Positions 51,087 through 61,466 of a stretch of DNA of 64,000 nucleotides are shown here, piece by piece (positions within the stretch are counted from its first letter, which is position 1; every line of letters starts with the position of its first letter). This DNA comes from Begonia masoniana (taxonomy: Eukaryota > Streptophyta > Magnoliopsida > Cucurbitales > Begoniaceae): NCBI GenBank assembly GCA_022432975.1, contig CM039509.1:11374621-11438620 (forward strand), in the 5' to 3' direction. The notes under the pieces are model-generated. The model saw only the letters and a program-made list of their open reading frames with translations, did not search any database and was not told the origin of the DNA. Made by a program: the position numbers and the translations under genes.

Positions 51087-51926
51087 ATTCCGAATTTTTC
51101 TTTTCTTTTTTTTTTTTTTAATAAATAACGCAAAAGGTAAATTGCGAAATAAAAATCTAAATAACTGAATTGAAATGCGGAAATTTAAATGACTGAATTG
51201 AAATGCGGAAATTTAAATGACTGAATCGAAATACAGAAATTAAATAACTGAATTGAAATGCAGAAATTTAAATGGACCTCTCCTCTCCTCACGTGTTTAC
51301 ACTCGTTCAATGTCACTTCACTCGTGTTCGCTCGAAATTTTGACTTTATAAGATAATCTCACACTCTTGTCTTTTACCACTCAATCTCTTCTTTAGGTTC
51401 TTAAAGTTAGAACCCAATCAAGATGTAATCCAACAAGTATAACGTGAAAATTTCAAACTTTCAAACTTAAAATCCAACTTTCGAGAATAGATTAAAGTCA
51501 AACCACTAAAGGTGTTTGCTAGAATCGATATCTGGATATAACGTTTTGAGAAGCTTGAATAGTTTCCGGTTGTGAATCCTCGATACTAATGAGGTATTCT
51601 CACGAATTTTTTTTTGAAACCCGGCAAACTTGCAGAAATAGAAATCCGACTTGAGATTCGGATGCTAGGGTTCGAGACAAGCAAAGATATGTCTTTCTCG
51701 ATTGGCAGTACAAAAGAAGTTTCTCGTTATTAACAAACAAGAGCTCCTTTTTTTTTTTTTTTTTTGGAATTTTCGGAATTTTTTTTTTTTGAATTTTCGG
51801 AATTTTTTTTTTTTTTTTTTTTTTTTCCGAACTAAAACGAAAGTAAAAGAATCAAAAGGTTTTGTGGAGAAGAAAAGAAGAATAACGAAAATGATAAAGA
51901 TAGCTTCTCTGAATCGAAGAACCTTC
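51086..51926 (-). mobile_element. 5' leader of the minus-strand element
   Basis: Untranslated sequence between primer binding site and gag. It includes a four-copy 28-bp tandem repeat (51163-51275) and long T tracts on the plus strand near 51749-51826, with GGAATTTTCGGAATTT units between them. The CTCACGTGTTT block near 51290 is shared with the leader of the gap-side element. No open frame of note is seen on the minus strand. Confidence 0.75.
51163..51275. repeat. 28-bp tandem repeat, four copies
   Basis: The unit starts ACTGAATTGAAATGCGGAAA and ends TTTAAATG. Copies vary by a few bases (CGAAATACAG in the third, GCAG in the fourth), and the third is slightly short. It sits in the retroelement leader. 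Confidence 0.85.
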
Positions 51927-51938
51927 GCTCTGATACCA
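51927..51938 (-). promoter_or_regulatory. Primer binding site, complementary to tRNA-iMet
   Basis: On the minus strand it reads TGGTATCAGAGC, the canonical 12-base match to the 3' end of initiator methionine tRNA, two bases inside the 5' LTR. This fixes the orientation of the element as minus. Confidence 0.93.
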
Positions 51939-51940
51939 AA

Positions 51941-52794
51941 TGATATGAACCTAAGATATTAGAGATCTTAGACCCAACACGCAATACGGAATTCAAAGGG
52001 AATAATGCCTTTATTGATTCAAAGAATAAGAAGAAGGAACTTGACCCCAATCGATAGATAGCGATGGAACCAAAGTTATCAGAAAAAAGCAGCTAGACCC
52101 GAACCAACTCGTTGGTTGAACCTAAGCTATCAAGTTCGATCTTTTCAAGAATACACTTGAAGAAGATCAAGTTCTAATCCAAGAACTCAAGAAGAGAATT
52201 ATAAAGATCTCACCTCAAAGCAAAAGCTTAATAAAAATCAATCATTCAAAGTCCCCTAAAATCTATTACAAGCCTCTCTTAAATAGGCAAAGGGATAAAA
52301 CTAATAAGGTAATACATAATTAGAATAATCAAATATCCTAATTAGACAATAGGAAAGTTTCCTAAAAATAAGAGAAGGAAAATTGGAAAGTGGTGCAAGT
52401 GGATGGTGGCCGCGGAACTTAGGTTTAAGTAACGTGAGTCTCGAGTTTAATTCAGATTGTGGGCCTAGCCCAATGGTGTGGCACTTGTAAGAACTTTGAA
52501 GTTAAAAACTCTTGGGCTAGAGTAGATGCCATGTTGGGTGACCATGTGGGAAGTCTTTATTTTGAGACTTCGTTTTGGGCTTCGTTTCCAGTCCTTGCTT
52601 CTTCATCAACACTTAGTAATAGTATTGCTCGTTGCACATTTTGTGATATTCCTTGTCTTGGATGTCTTTGATTAAAATTTGTAGTCTTTTGTTTATGTTC
52701 TCGTTCTTGATTCGTCATTGGTCCTCCTATATTCATCAAGGATCTTGGCTCCCTATTGCTTCGTGAGTGCCTTAGTTGCTCCGTGCCTACATCA
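51941..52794 (-). mobile_element. 5' LTR (854 bp) of the minus-strand element
   Basis: It starts (minus strand) at 52794 with TGATGTAG and ends GGTTCATATCA at 51941. A TATA-like CCTATTTAAG is at 52279-52287 (minus). It aligns throughout with 45807-46664. The GGPMT motif region near 52690-52735 has lost one base compared with the left LTR, so the tail frame is broken here at a different point. Confidence 0.93.
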
Positions 52795-53713
52795 AAACTT
52801 CACTTCAATCGATTTGTTCCAAAAGAGTTGATCGTATCAAGCAAATGAGGTTGAGTGTTACATGACTTGTGGTTAGAACCTAGTTATCCATTTCACATTC
52901 AAGGTTTTAACTTGAAGTGATGAGAACGACGTGTATTGAGGACCCAACACCTTGCCATGGACTCGTAATTAACACTTAGTAATGCGCTTAATGAAGCATA
53001 AGAAACTTCACTTCAATCGATTTGTTCCAAAAGAGTTGATCGTATCAAGCAAATGAGGTTGAGTGTTACATGACTTGTGGTTAGAACCTAGTTATCCATT
53101 TCACATTCAAGGTTTTAACTTGAAGTGATGAGAACGACGTGTATTGAGGACCCAACAACCTTCATGGATCTTAATTAGACTTAGTAATGCGTTTGAGAAG
53201 CATAAGAAACTTCACTTCAATCGATTTGTTCCAAAAGAGTTGATCGTATCAAGCAAATGAGGTTGAGTGTTACATGACTTGTGGTTAGAACCTAAGTTAT
53301 CCATTTCACATTCAAGGTTTTAACTTGAAGTGATGAGAACGACGTGTATTGAGGACCCACAACCTCATGACGCGTAATTAAGACTTAGTAATGCGCTTAA
53401 TGAAGTATAAAAAACTTCACTTCAATCGATTGTTCCAAAAGAGTTGATCGTATCAAGCAAATGAGGTTAGTGTTACATGACTTGTGGTTAGAACCTAAGT
53501 TATCCATTTCACATTCAAGGTTTTAACATGAATGATTGACGAGTGTAGGAGGACCAAAGAAACTTCAAGGTGTGTGGGCTAATTATGACTTAGTAATGCG
53601 TTTTGATGAAGCATAAGAAACTTCACTTCAATCGATTTGTTCCAAAAGAGTTGATCGTATCAAGCAAATGAGGTTGAGTGTACATGACTTGTGGTTAGAA
53701 CCTAAGTTATCCA
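52795..53713 (+). repeat. 208-bp satellite array, forward block G
   Basis: About four and a half forward monomers lie between the large retroelement and the orientation switch. The first begins at AAACTTCACTTCAATCG. One monomer at 53525-53590 is strongly altered (GAATGATTGACGAGTGTAGG). The array ends in GTTATCCAC at 53713. Confidence 0.94.
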
Positions 53714-55672
53714 CAGTATGTAACAGCGAAAAAATATCCTTCTTGATACGATAACTCTTTTGGAACAAATCGAATGAAGTGAAGTTTTTTATGCTTCATC
53801 AAGCGCATTACTAAGTCTTAGTTTCGCGTCCATGAAGGTTGTTGGGTCCTCAATACACGTCGTTCTCATCACTTCAAGTTAAAACCTTGAATGTGAAATG
53901 GATAACTTAGGTTCTAACCACAAGTCATGTAACACTCAACCTCATTTGCTTGATACGTTCAACTCTTTTGGAACAAATCGAATGAAGTGAAGTTTCTAAT
54001 GCTTCATCAAGCGCATTACTAAGTCTTAGTTTCGCGTCCATGAAGGTTGTTGGGTCCTCAATACACGTCGTTCTCATCACTTCAAGTTAAAACCTTGAAT
54101 GTGAAATGGATAACTTAGGTTCTAACCACAAGTCATGTAACACTCAACCTCATTTGCTTGATACGTTCAACTCTTTTGGAACAAATCGATTGAAGTGAAG
54201 TTTTTTATGCTTCATCAAGCGCATTACTAAGTCTTAGTTTCGCGTCCATGAAGGTTGTTGGGTCCTCAATACACGTCGTTCTCATCACTTCAAGTTAAAA
54301 CTTTGAATATGAAATGGATAACTTAGTTTAAAACTACAAGTCATGTAACACTCAACATCATTTGCTTGATTCGTTCAACTCCTTTAGAACAAATCGAATG
54401 AAGTGAAGTTTTTTATGCTTCATCAAGCGCATTACTAAGTCTTAGTTTCGCGTCCATGAAGGTTGTTGGGTCCTCAATACACGTCGTTCTCATCACTTCA
54501 AGTTAAAGCCTTGAATGTGAAATGGATAACTTAGGTTCTAACCACAAGTCATGTAACACTCAACCTCATTTGCTTGATAGTTCAACTCTTTTGGAACAAA
54601 TCGATTGAAGTGAAGTTTCTTATGCTTCATCAAGCGCATTACTAAGTCTTAATTACCCGTCCGTGAAGGTTGTTGGGTCCTCAATACACGTCGTTCTCAT
54701 CACTCAAGTTAAAACCTTGAATGTGAAATGGATAACTTAGGTTCTAACCACAAGTCATGTAACACTCAACCTCATTTGCTTGATACGTTCAACTCTTTTG
54801 GAACAAATCGATTGAAGTGAAGTTTCTAATGCTTCATCAAGCGCATTACTAAGTCTTAGTTTCGCGTCCATGAAGGTTGTTGGGTCCTCAATACACGTCG
54901 TTCTCATCACTTCAAGTTAAAACCTTGAATGTGAAATGGATAACTTAGGTTCTAACCACAAGTCATGTAACACTCAACCTCATTTGCTTGATACGTTCAA
55001 CTCTTTTGGAACAAATCGATTGAAGTGAAGTTTCTAATGCTTTTCATCAAGCGCATTACTAAGTCTTAGTTTTACATCCATGAAGGTAGTTGGGTCCTAA
55101 AAACACGTCATTCTCATCACTTCAAGTTAAAACATTGAATGTGAAATGGATAACTTAGGTTCTAACCACAAGTCATGTAACACTCAACCTCATTTTTTTG
55201 CTACGTTCAACTCTTTTGGAACAAATCGATTGAAGTGAAGTTTTTTATGCTTCATCAAGCGCATTACTAAGTCTTAGTTTCACGTCAATGAAGGTTGTTG
55301 GGTCCTCAATACACGTCGTTCTCATCACTTCAAGTTAAAACCTTGAATGTGAAATGGATAACTTAGGTTCTAACCACAAGTCATGTAACACTCACCTCAT
55401 TTGCTTGATACGTTCAACTCTTTTGGAACAAATCGATTGAAGTGAAGTTTTTTATGCTTCATCAAGCGCATACTAAGTCTTAGTTTCGCATCCATGAAGG
55501 TAGTTGGGTCCTCAATACACGTCGTTCTCATCACTTCAAGTTAAAACCTTGAATGTGAAATGGATAACTTAGGTTCTAACCACAAGTCATGTAACACTCA
55601 ACCTCATTTTTTTGCTACGTTCAACTCTTTTGGAACAAATCGATGAAGTGAAGTTTCTAATGCTTCATCAAG
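53714..55672 (-). repeat. 208-bp satellite array, inverted block H
   Basis: From 53714 the monomer reads in reverse complement (AGTCTTAGTTTCGCGTCC, GGTTGTTGGGTCCTC, TTGCTTGATACGTTCAAC). The first 30 bases are a decayed version of the reverse unit. Monomers from about 53750 to 55660 are very uniform, with few indels, suggesting recent amplification. Common variants are TTTTTTATGCTTC and AAATCGAATGAAG. The block ends at CATCAAG where the first copy of the 1-kb insertion begins. Confidence 0.96.
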
Positions 55673-56684
55673 GCCGGGGTGTACAAAACCCACCCGGACC
55701 GGAGAACCGGACAAACCGACTATTTGGTCGGTTCTGGTAGTGAATCTCTTAAAAAAAAGAATTCGGTTCGTTTTACGGGGTTAATGACAAAACCCGCCAA
55801 CCCGGGAACCGTAACCCCGTAATACAAACAAAAAAACTGGAATCTATTTCATTTGTGTCGAAAGCCCTAATTCGTTCTCCCTCAAAGTTCGTTCAGAGGA
55901 GAGGAGAGGGAGAGCCAGCCTTGCTCTCCTTTGCCGATCCTTTCAATCTGTCGTTCAAAATCTCTCTCTGCCGCGCCGACGGGCCTTTCAACTCTGAACG
56001 GAGCGCTCTGAAACTCTGAGGAGTACGGTCTTCCCTCTAGCTCATCGTTCCGATAGTTGGGGCCCCTAACTATTTTCATTTGATGTCCCTACTTCCCTTC
56101 TCTTGATTCTCTCAGTTCCCTTCACAAATCGCAGACGCAGAATCATCTACTGTTTCTGTCTTTCAGGGTTCCCTTCACAAACTAGACTCTCAGAGTCTCT
56201 CCACCCTCGTCCCTCGCCCTCGCAATCCCCCCCCCCCCCCCCGCAGAAAACTTCGCCGTCTCCTCTCGAGTCGCTGGTCAGTCGCACTCTCCTCTTCGAG
56301 AACTTCGACCATCCTCTTCGACGAAAGTAAGCCCTAATTTATCGCTGAATTTCTTAAGTTCACCTCTGTTAGAACGATTTTTGATAGTTTTGGCCATACC
56401 TTTAATGACCTTGTTGAGAATGGCTTACATAGTCCCTGCTATCTTTGTGGTGTCCGGGAAAATGTGGGGAAAGAGTAAATAGTTGTTGATTTGATATTAT
56501 TTCTTTCTTTGTTTTCAAGTCACTAGAAATTGAAGAAATTCGATTGTTTCTTGCTGTTGGCTGGAATGTTGGAATTGTAGTTTCTAATTGAAAATGTTAG
56601 TATTTTACTTTGAATCAGAATTGCCTGTATATTAAAAAAATATTTTTTTTTGGGAAAACCGAAAACCGACCAGAACAGGTTGAA
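55673..56684 (+). mobile_element. About 1-kb insertion, copy 1 (unclassified, possibly a hAT-like remnant)
   Basis: The left end reads GGGGTGTACAAAACCCACC followed by a G/C-rich CCGG/ACCGAC-rich stretch. The right end has ACCGAAAACCGACCAGAAC, a degenerate mirror of the left end, which resembles the subterminal style of plant hAT-type elements, but no full terminal inverted repeat or target duplication is visible. The middle (55850-56340) looks like a plant 5' untranslated region: CT-rich, GCCCTAATT motifs, a 16-base C run at 56227-56242, and a possible splice donor GTAAGC after GACGAAA near 56328. No open frame is convincing. It is flanked on both sides by inverted satellite. Confidence 0.6.
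56227..56242. repeat. Poly-C run of 16 bases
   Basis: The run is present only in copy 1 of the 1-kb insertion. Copy 2 has CGCAATCGCGAAAAC at the same place (about 57855-57870). Confidence 0.9.
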
Positions 56685-57321
56685 ATGAAGTTTCTAATGC
56701 TTCATCAAGCGCATTACTAAGTCTTAGTTTCACGTCAATGAAGGTTGTTGGGTCTCAATACACGTCGTTCTCATCACTTCAAGTTAAAACCTTGAATGTG
56801 AAATGGATAACTTAGGTTCTAACCACAAGTCATGTAACACTCAACCTCATTTGCTTGATACGATGACTCTTTTGGAACAAATCGATGAAGTGAAGTTTCT
56901 TATGCTTCATCAAGCGCATTACTAAGTCTTAGTTTCGCGTCCATGAAGGTTGTTGGGTCCTCAATACACGTCGTTCTCATCACTTCAAGTTAAAACCTTG
57001 AATGTGAAATGGATAACTTAGGTTCTAACCACAAGTCATGTAACACTCAACTCATTTGCTTGATACGTCAACTCTTTTGGAACAAATCGATGAAGTGAAG
57101 TTTCTAATGCTTCATCAAGCGCATTACTAAGTCTTAGTTTCGCATCCATGAAGGTAGTTGGGTCCTCAATACACGTCGTTCTCATCACTTCAAGTTAAAA
57201 CCTTGAATGTGAAATGGATAACTTAGGTTCTAACCACAAGTCATGTAACACTCAACCTCATTTGCTTGATCGTTCTACTCTTTTGGAACAAATCGATGAA
57301 GGTGAAGTCTCTGCTTCATAA
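56685..57321 (-). repeat. Inverted satellite block I (three monomers)
   Basis: About 637 bp of inverted satellite separates the two copies of the insertion. Its first monomer begins TGAAGTTTCTAATGCTTC and carries the TTTCACGTCAATGAAGG variant, also found just after copy 2. The whole block with copy 1 forms one tandem-duplicated unit. Confidence 0.93.
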
Positions 57322-58316
57322 AGCGGGGTGTACAAAACCCACCCGGACGAAGAACCGGACAGAACGACCATTTGGTCCGTGTTCTGGTAGGGAATTCTTA
57401 AAAAAAAATGAATTGCGTTCCGGTTTCCGGGTTAATGACAAAAAACCCGAAATACCCAGAAACGGACCACGGAAGGACACAAAAAAATGGAAGATATTTC
57501 ATTTGTTCGAAAAGCCCCTAATTGACGTTCTCTCAAAGTTCATTCAGAGGCGCGGAGATGAGGAGACAGCCTTGCTCGCCTTGCCGGAATCCTCAATCTG
57601 TCGTCATCGCTCTCTGCCGTGCCCGCCTAATCTAACCGGGCTCTCTGAAACTCTGAGTAAGACAGGATTCCCTCTAGCTCATCGTGCGATGTTGGGGCCC
57701 TAAACTATTTCAGTTGAGTTCCCTATCTTCCTTATCCTTTGATCTCTTCAGTCCCTTCACAAATCGCAGACGCAGAATCATTCTACGGGTCTGTCTTTCA
57801 GGTTAAATCTTCAACAAACTCGGACTTCTAGAGTCCTCACCCTCGCCCGCCCTCGCAATCGCGAAAACTCGCCGTTCCTCTCGCAGTGCTGGTCAGTCGC
57901 ACTCCTCTCTTCGAGACTCGACATCTCTTCGACGAAAGTAAGCCCTAATTTCTCGTCTGAATTCTTCAGTTCACTCTATGTAGAAATTATTTTTAGATAG
58001 TGTGTGTTGGCCATACCTTTAATTACCTTGGTGATAATGGCTTACAGTAAGTCTGCGATCTTTTGGTGGACGGGAAAAAGGGAGGGAAAAATGTGGGGAA
58101 AGAGTAAATAGTTGTGATTTGATATTATTTTCTTTTTCTTTGGTTTTCAGTCTAGAAATTGAAGATTCAGATGTTCTTGCTTTGGGCGGAAATGGTTGGA
58201 TTGTTAGTTCTATGAAATGTTAGATTAGTATTACTTGAATCAGAATTGCCTGTATATTAAAAAAATATTTTTTTTTTTGGGGGGAGAAAACGAAACCGCG
58301 ACCCGAACAGGTTGAA
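57322..58316 (+). mobile_element. About 1-kb insertion, copy 2 (same element as 55673-56684)
   Basis: It aligns along its length to copy 1, from GGGGTGTACAAAACCC (57325) to CCGAACAGGTTGAAATG (about 58318), but with many single-base differences and indels and without the poly-C run. The left ends are 1,649 bp apart and the right ends 1,632 bp, and both copies have the same satellite junctions, so they arose by duplication of a segment, not by two insertions. The open frame at 57266-57703 runs from satellite into this copy and does not persist in copy 1, so it is not taken as a gene. Confidence 0.65.
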
Positions 58317-59412
58317 ATGAAGTTTCTAATGCTCATCAAGCGCATTACTAAGTCTTAGTTTCACGTCAATGAAGGTTGTTGGGATCTCAATACACGTCGT
58401 TCTCATCACTTCAAGTTAAAACCTTGAATGTGAAATGGATAACTTAGGTTCTAACCACAAGTCATGTAACACTCAACCTCATTTGCTTGATACGATGACT
58501 CTTTTGGAACAAATCGATGAAGTGAAGTTTTTTATGCTCATCAAGCGCATTACTAAGTCTTAGTTTCGCGTGCATGAAGGTTGTTGGGTCCTCAATACAC
58601 GTCGTTCTCATCACTTCAAGTTAAAACCTTGAATGTGAAATGAATAACTTAGGTTCTAACCACAAGTCATGTAACACTCAACCTCATTTGCTTGCTACGT
58701 TCAACTCTTTTGGAACAAATCGATTGAAGCGAAGTTTCTATGCTTCATCAAGCGCATTACTAAGTCTTAGTTTCGCGTCCAGAAGGTTGTTGGGTCCTCA
58801 ATACACGTCGTTCTCATCACTTCAAGTTAAAACCTTGAATGTGAAATGAATAACTTAGGTTCTAACCACAAGTCATGTAACACTCAACCTCATTTGCTTG
58901 CTACGTTCAACTCTTTTGGAACAAATCGATTGAAGCGAAGTTTCTATGCTTCATCAAGCGCATTACTAAGTCTTAGTTTCGCGTGCATGAAGGTTGTTGG
59001 GTCCTCAATACACGTCGTTCTAATCACTTCAAGTTAAAACCTTGAATGTGAATCGATAACTTAGGTTCTAACCACAAGTCATGTAACACTCAACCTCATT
59101 TGCTTGCTACGTTCAACTCTTTTGGAATAACTCGATTCAAGTGAAGTTTCTTATGCTTCATCAAGCGCATTACTAAGTCTTAGTTTCGCGTCCAGAAGGT
59201 TGTTGGGTCCTCAATACACGTCGTTCTAATCACTTCAAGTAAAGCCTTGCATCTTCAAATGTATACCTTAGGTTCTAACCACAAGTCATGTAACACTCAA
59301 CCTCATTTGCTTGCTACGTTCAACTCTTTTGGAACAAATCGATTGAAGCGAAGTTTTAATGCTTCATCAAGCGCATTACTAAGTCTTAGTTTCGCGTCCA
59401 GAAGGTTGTTGG
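58317..59412 (-). repeat. Inverted satellite block J
   Basis: About five inverted monomers. Two adjacent monomers at about 58640-59040 are nearly identical (TTGCTTGCTACGTTC, GATTGAAGCGAAG variants), and similar ones follow to 59400, a local expansion of one variant. The block ends in GTTGG, which also appears after the next insertion. Confidence 0.95.
59408..59412. repeat. Probable 5-bp target duplication GTTGG (left)
   Basis: GTTGG of the satellite phrase AAGGTTGTTGGGTCC occurs on both sides of the 2-kb insertion (59408-59412 and 61467-61471), and the satellite phase continues across it. Confidence 0.75.
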
Positions 59413-61466
59413 TGTTGGTTTTCGGGTCCCTGACGCATCGGCGATGCACTATTATTCATAATAATAGTGACATGCGTTACCCTGTGACTTAAAACTATGT
59501 TTACAATCATCAAAAAAACCAGAAATTGGATCGTTCGTCTAAAAGAAATTTTTTTTGAAATATGTAATTTTTCAGAATTTAAAAATTTACTTGAGAAAAT
59601 TATTTGAATTTAGATTGAGAAATAAGAAACGGAAATACTTTATGGAGCCGCTTTTACTCAGTAGCTTCTTCCCGTATGACTAACTGCTCTTGAACTCAGG
59701 ATCAGGTATTTTTTTAGAAACTTTGAAAAACCGCGATCTTCTTCTGAAGATCTTTAAACACTTAAGTTCCTAGACGTGTGTCTTCTCTTCTTACGACAAA
59801 CACTCTTATATTTCAGAAGACGTTTCTCACACATGAGACGCTCTCTTCGATCTGAAAAACGGTTTTCTAAAATCAAATTACTGAAAGGTAACACCTTTCT
59901 CTCCTAGGGATTTGTTTTTAGATCCGTTCAATCTTCTTTTTGGTTTCATTCTCTGTCAAATCATATTTGACAATTTTTAGATCTGTTTAAATTCATTTTA
60001 GATTGATTTTAATAAAACCTAATTTTTTTAAAAAATAAATCTTATCTATCAAATCCAATTTGATTAGACATTGATTTATCTAATAGATCAATTTCAATTA
60101 ATCATAATATCATAAAAACAGTTTTTAGAATATATTTATGAAAACTATTTTCAAGCTAATCTCTCTTATGAGAATTCTTTAGAGCTACATTTTAAATAGT
60201 AACAAACTATATCAATTGTAATCGAATCTACTTATGTAATCCAGATTTCCTTATCTATTTTTATTCAAAGTTCAAAATCTGAGTTGATAATTTGGTCCAG
60301 AACCACGTTAAATTTGAGATCAAATCGCATCTGATGAGATTCTTCAATCTAAATTCAAATCCCTTAAAAAAATATCGTCATCTAATAGATATTTTATTTT
60401 GAATTCAAAATAAAAAACTATTTATATATTTTGAATAACAATATATCCATTTGAAGTGTTGATCAAGTGATTTAATCCTTATTATGCATTTATATAATTT
60501 ATTCTTATAACATGGAAATAAATATTGAGACGATAACAGAGGGACCGATGGACCTATATTTGCTAAGCTCCAATAATATGTTGTTAATTAATAGAAACTC
60601 TTTATATTAAATAACACATTATAACTCTAAGTAATCCACTAAATCTTAGAGTTGCACTCTTAGAACTATATAGTATATTACTCCAAGTAATTGTCCATGG
60701 ATAAGTATTACCTATGTATAATCCTCCCTTAAGATTCGTAATAGAGCTAGGTATAAAATCCGTTAACCTCTCATATTACATCTTTATCCTTGACTACCAT
60801 TAGTTCTTGATGATAATTAATTCATAACATTTATGAATTTGCGCGCTAATTATTCATCCCTGAACTAACAAACAAGGGAATCTTGTATTATGGATTTCAT
60901 TGTATCAATGTTAGCATTCTCAGCCTACTCATTTAATTTATTCCCCAAAATACAAGATTTATGTAATGCAACTCATACAATACTGTACCGAGTAAATCAA
61001 ACGAATAAATTATAATGAAATAGGAGTCTACTAAATACAATGAATTAAGATCATACATATATGACCATCATTATGATAAAATTAATTGTTCTTCATTCAA
61101 CGGATATTATAAGAACAATATAATTTCATCTGGTCCAGTCCTATATAATCATATTATATAAATACAATCACTTTATGTCACTACATTATAGTCGGGATAT
61201 GACTACACGTTCTCACGAAGTGAACTGTATTTATGACTTTATTAATTTGAAGATCCTTTACTTCAATATAATCTGAACTATGTGATTATTTCTTTTAAAT
61301 TTAATCCCACATATAAAACATATATGTAAATTAAAATTGCATAAATAATCAAGAATTTTTCTTGAATTTATAAAGTATATCGAATAATGCAAACATAAAA
61401 ATTAATCATAAAATTTATTTATTATTACCACAATAAAATGTTCATAACATTGCTATTATTCCCAAC
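59413..61466. mobile_element. 2,054-bp A/T-rich insertion, probable long solo LTR
   Basis: It begins TGTTGGTTTTCGGG and ends TATTATTCCCAAC, so the ends TGTTGG/CCAAC(A) are near-perfect inverted repeats of LTR type, with the last A missing. GTTGG is repeated on both sides. There is no coding sequence: the longest frame starting inside it is trivial, and 59850-61450 is very A/T rich with scattered TATA-like motifs, which fits an LTR. Long LTRs of this size are known from some Ty1/copia (SIRE-type) and Ty3/gypsy families; I cannot assign one. A non-autonomous element with short inverted ends is the alternative. Confidence 0.6.

Larger units (their letters stand above)
45807..52794 (-). mobile_element. 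Nearly complete CRM-like Ty3/gypsy LTR retrotransposon, 6,988 bp, minus strand
   Basis: It has two near-identical LTRs (45807-46664 and 51941-52794), a tRNA-iMet primer binding site next to the right LTR and a polypurine tract next to the left one, so it reads on the minus strand. The internal order is gag, CCHC knuckle, protease, reverse transcriptase, RNase H, integrase, the Ty3/gypsy order. Every domain is broken by frameshifts, most of one base. The LTRs differ by few substitutions and several one-base indels, suggesting a fairly recent insertion or sequence error. The five bases outside the ends (GATGA left, AAACT right) do not match, and the flanking satellite phase jumps by about 80 bp, so it is not a simple undisturbed insertion. 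Confidence 0.93.

Noticed and set aside
57266..57703. 145-codon open frame on the plus strand
   Set aside because: It starts in satellite and runs into insertion copy 2. The frame is not kept in copy 1, and no domain is visible.
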